The notes under the pieces: model-generated
The model's input: only the letters and a program-made list of their open reading frames with translations
What the model was told of the DNA's origin: nothing
Databases searched by the model: none
Shown here: positions 4,834 through 6,358 of the stretch, piece by piece
Layout of the letters: each line of letters starts with the position of its first letter
How positions within the stretch are numbered: position 1 is the stretch's first letter
Translations under genes and position numbers: made by a program
From: an uncultured Oscillibacter sp.
GTDB taxonomy: Bacteria; Bacillota; Clostridia; Oscillospirales; Oscillospiraceae
Direction of reading: 5' to 3'
NCBI GenBank assembly: GCA_904393855.1
Contig: CAJFNE010000108.1
Span: 1-6,358, forward strand
DNA length: 6,358 nt

Positions 4834-5496
4834 ATGGAACTGCAGACAACACAGCTGCTGGATCTCTCCCACACGCTGGCAGGGGAGTATCTGGCGCGCT
4901 TTCCCTATCCCTGGGAGGCGCTGGCGGGCATTCAAGAGCTGATCCTGGAGCTGGGCCCCACGCTGCCGGCGTCGGAGTATGATCGCCCCGCCCCTGATGT
5001 TTGGGTGCACAGAAGCGCCATCGTGGCACCCACGGCTTACCTGGGGTCCCCCTGCATCATCGGCCCGGAGACGGAGATCCGCCATGGGGCCTTTATCCGG
5101 GGCTCCGCCCTGGTGGGCAGCGGCTGCGTGGTGGGAAACTCCGTGGAGCTGAAGAACGTCATCCTCTTTGACGGGGTGCAGACGCCCCACTACAACTACG
5201 TGGGGGACTCCATCCTGGGCTACAAAAGCCACATGGGGGCCGGGTCCATCACCTCCAACGTGAAGTCCGACAAGACCCTGGTGGTGGTGAAGGACGGCGC
5301 CCGCCGCATGGAGACGGGGCGGAAGAAGTTCGGCGCCATTTTGGGGGACCACGTGGAGATTGGCTGCAACAGCGTGCTGAATCCTGGCACCGTCATTGGC
5401 CGGAACACCCATGTCTATCCGGTGTCCTCCGTCCGGGGGACGGTGCCGCCGGACAGCATCTATAAAAAAGAGGGCGTCATCGTGCCCCAGAAGTAA
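4834..5496 (+). CDS. left-handed beta-helix acyltransferase-like protein (GlmU C-terminal type)
   Basis: The protein has 220 residues. An N-terminal helical part (about 1-48) is followed by isoleucine-patch hexapeptide repeats: VWVHRSAIVAPTAYLGSPCIIGPETEIRHGAFIRG lies at 56-90, then further coils to about 200. A central segment, TPHYNYVGDSILG (117-129) with GAGSITSN (135-142), resembles the acetyl-acceptor region of the GlmU acetyltransferase domain, where a His in the same setting is catalytic (here His119). The nucleotidyltransferase half of GlmU is absent, so it cannot make UDP-GlcNAc by itself. It is probably a sugar or sugar-nucleotide acyltransferase using an acyl-CoA; automatic labels such as 'UDP-GlcNAc pyrophosphorylase' would be misleading. 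AGGAGG lies 8 bases before the ATG. It is a single-gene unit. Confidence 0.88.
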   Translation: MELQTTQLLDLSHTLAGEYLARFPYPWEALAGIQELILELGPTLPASEYDRPAPDVWVHRSAIVAPTAYLGSPCIIGPETEIRHGAFIRGSALVGSGCVVGNSVELKNVILFDGVQTPHYNYVGDSILGYKSHMGAGSITSNVKSDKTLVVVKDGARRMETGRKKFGAILGDHVEIGCNSVLNPGTVIGRNTHVYPVSSVRGTVPPDSIYKKEGVIVPQK

Positions 5497-5502
5497 CAAA
5501 CC

Positions 5503-5531
5503 GAGGAGGCCCACGGGCCTCCTCTGTTTTT
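5503..5531 (+). terminator. terminator after the beta-helix gene, possibly bidirectional
   Basis: GAGGAGGCCC (5503-5512) and GGGCCTCCTC (5515-5524) pair, leaving a tight CACG-type loop, and TGTTTTT follows. Read on the minus strand, the stem is preceded by AAAACA and followed by GGTTTGTT, a weaker tail. It may therefore also end the convergent macrodomain transcript, whose stop codon overlaps the T-run. Confidence 0.85.
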
Positions 5532-6079
5532 CAGCAGTATGCGCCATCCGCCGGATGCTCCCGGGCCAAACGCTCCCAGGCCTGCCGGTAGACGGCGGCA
5601 ATCTCCTCCCGGTGGCAGACCATCCGTACCCGCTCCGGCAGCGGATGGGTCTCCAGGAAGTCCCGGATGGACCCCAGGGCGACGGGAGCCGCCAGGGAAA
5701 CCGGGTAGCCGTAGACGCCGGTGGAGATGGAGGAGAAGTCCACGCTTCGGATGCCGTGCTCCGCCGCCAGCGTCAGGCAGGAGCGGTAGCACGATGCCAG
5801 CAGCGCCGCCTCCCCGTGACCGCCGCCCCGCCAGATGGGGCCGGGGGTGTGGAGCACGTAGCGGGCGGGCAGGCGGTAGCCCTTTGTCAGCTTGGCCTGG
5901 CCGGTGCCGCAGCCGCCCAGGGTGCGGCACTCCGCCAGCAGCTCCGGTCCCGCGGCCGCATGGATGGCCCCGTCCACGCCGCTGCCGCCCAGCAGGGTAG
6001 TATTGGCCGCGTTGACGATGGCCTCTGCCCGGGACTGCGTGATGTCCCCCACCACGATGGAGAAGCGGTTCTCCAGCAT
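5531..6079 (-). CDS. ymdB: MacroD/YmdB-type macrodomain ADP-ribose hydrolase
   Basis: The protein has 182 residues, all macrodomain. It shows VVGDIT (9-14; Asp12 in the adenine-binding position), IVNAANTTLLGGSGVDGAIH (21-40; Asn23, Asn26 and the catalytic-type Asp36), AAAGPELLAEC (41-51), GTGQAKLTKGYRLPARYVLHTPGP (58-81) and SISTGVYGYP (117-126; phosphate-binding loop). This is the MacroD pattern of E. coli YmdB, which deacetylates O-acetyl-ADP-ribose and removes ADP-ribose from acidic residues; the same activity is inferred here. No good ribosome binding site precedes the ATG; only TTCCCC lies between it and the upp stop codon. Translation therefore probably depends on ribosomes finishing upp. 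The TGA stop overlaps the T-run of the opposite terminator. Confidence 0.93.
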   Translation of the reverse strand: MLENRFSIVVGDITQSRAEAIVNAANTTLLGGSGVDGAIHAAAGPELLAECRTLGGCGTGQAKLTKGYRLPARYVLHTPGPIWRGGGHGEAALLASCYRSCLTLAAEHGIRSVDFSSISTGVYGYPVSLAAPVALGSIRDFLETHPLPERVRMVCHREEIAAVYRQAWERLAREHPADGAYC

Positions 6080-6085
6080 GGGGAA

Positions 6086-6358
6086 TTACTTGGTGCCGAA
6101 GATCCGGTCGCCGGCGTCGCCCAGACCGGGGACGATATAGCCCCGCTCATTGAGGCCCTCGTCCACGGTGCCGCAGTAAATGTCCACATCGGGGTGAGAG
6201 GACTGGATGCGGGCGATGCCCTCCGGCGCGGCCACCAGGACCATCAGCTTGATGCTGTTGTGGCAGCCACGCTCCTTCAGGGCGGAGAGGGCGGCGTCAG
6301 CGCTGCCGCCGGTGGCCAGCATGGGGTCCACCACCATGATGTCCCGCTCCGCCACATC
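6086..6358 (-). CDS. upp: uracil phosphoribosyltransferase, C-terminal part
   Basis: The last 90 codons of the gene are present; the N-terminal portion lies beyond the right edge. The frame is open to the edge. The type I phosphoribosyltransferase PRPP-binding motif VDPMLATGGSA is complete, preceded by the usual acidic-basic ERDIMV. The uracil-binding C-terminal region follows, with NERGYIVPGLGDAGDRIFGTK at the end, which is highly characteristic of Upp (family C-termini read YIVPGLGDAGDR.FGT). It converts uracil and PRPP to UMP and diphosphate in the pyrimidine salvage pathway. It is the upstream gene of an operon with the macrodomain gene; the stop TAA (6086-6088) lies six bases before that start codon and in the same frame. 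Confidence 0.96.
   Translation of the reverse strand, partial: DVAERDIMVVDPMLATGGSADAALSALKERGCHNSIKLMVLVAAPEGIARIQSSHPDVDIYCGTVDEGLNERGYIVPGLGDAGDRIFGTK

Noticed and set aside
4795..5601. 268-codon minus-strand ORF opposite the beta-helix gene
   Set aside because: His/Gly/Asp-rich antisense composition; it runs through a strong terminator and promoter.
5531..6079. Macrodomain as the antitoxin of a DarTG-type toxin-antitoxin or phage-defence pair
   Set aside because: The neighbour is upp, not an ADP-ribosyltransferase toxin, and the motifs are of MacroD/YmdB type. No toxin gene is in the window.

Overview
The window looks like a chromosomal segment of a high-GC Firmicute of the class Clostridia, probably an Oscillospirales/Ruminococcaceae-type gut anaerobe. 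This rests on strongly G/C-biased third codon positions combined with AGGAGG-type ribosome binding sites, sigma-A-type promoters (TTGACA/TATAAT), a transcriptional T-box leader, and a DUF3793-family protein, which I know mainly from anaerobic Clostridia. The species assignment is inference only. I see no mobile element, CRISPR array, rRNA or tRNA.

Layout, left to right. (1) 1-513, minus: an alpha/beta hydrolase cut off by the window edge, with its own promoter at 578-606. (2) 624-774, plus: a divergent extended -10 promoter, a strong ribosome binding site and a 33-codon ORF for a tiny single-pass hydrophobic protein. (3) 817-2387, plus: a near-consensus promoter, a complete T-box riboswitch (Stem I with K-turn, Stem II, IIA/B pseudoknot, Stem III, antiterminator and terminator), a class I PLP aminotransferase of 400 residues, and a terminator. 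The T-box bulge UGGU and the best specifier reading, GCC, both fit tRNA-Ala, so the enzyme may be alanine-forming. (4) 2403-3378, minus: a two-gene unit of a small YfcE/MJ0936-type metallophosphoesterase followed by an NTF2/SnoaL-like protein, driven by a promoter with a 14-bp palindrome in its spacer. (5) 3393-4153, plus: a DUF3793 gene behind an extended -10 promoter and two near-identical inverted operator-like sites 51 bp apart, ending in a bidirectional terminator shared with the convergent next gene. (6) 4162-4764, minus: a YfcE-type phosphodiesterase. (7) 4773-5531, plus: a left-handed beta-helix sugar-nucleotide acyltransferase-like protein; its promoter mirrors that of yfcE. (8) 5531-6358, minus: a MacroD/YmdB-type macrodomain hydrolase directly behind upp (uracil phosphoribosyltransferase, cut by the window edge). 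The two genes are in the same frame, with only TAA and two sense codons between them.

The genes form several short, independently controlled units, not one pathway. The themes are small-molecule and nucleotide housekeeping (two phosphodiesterases, an ADP-ribose hydrolase, uracil salvage) and amino-acid-controlled transamination. The most informative signals are regulatory: the T-box, the paired operators before DUF3793, the palindrome in the metallophosphoesterase promoter, the mirrored yfcE/beta-helix promoters, and the in-frame upp-macrodomain junction.
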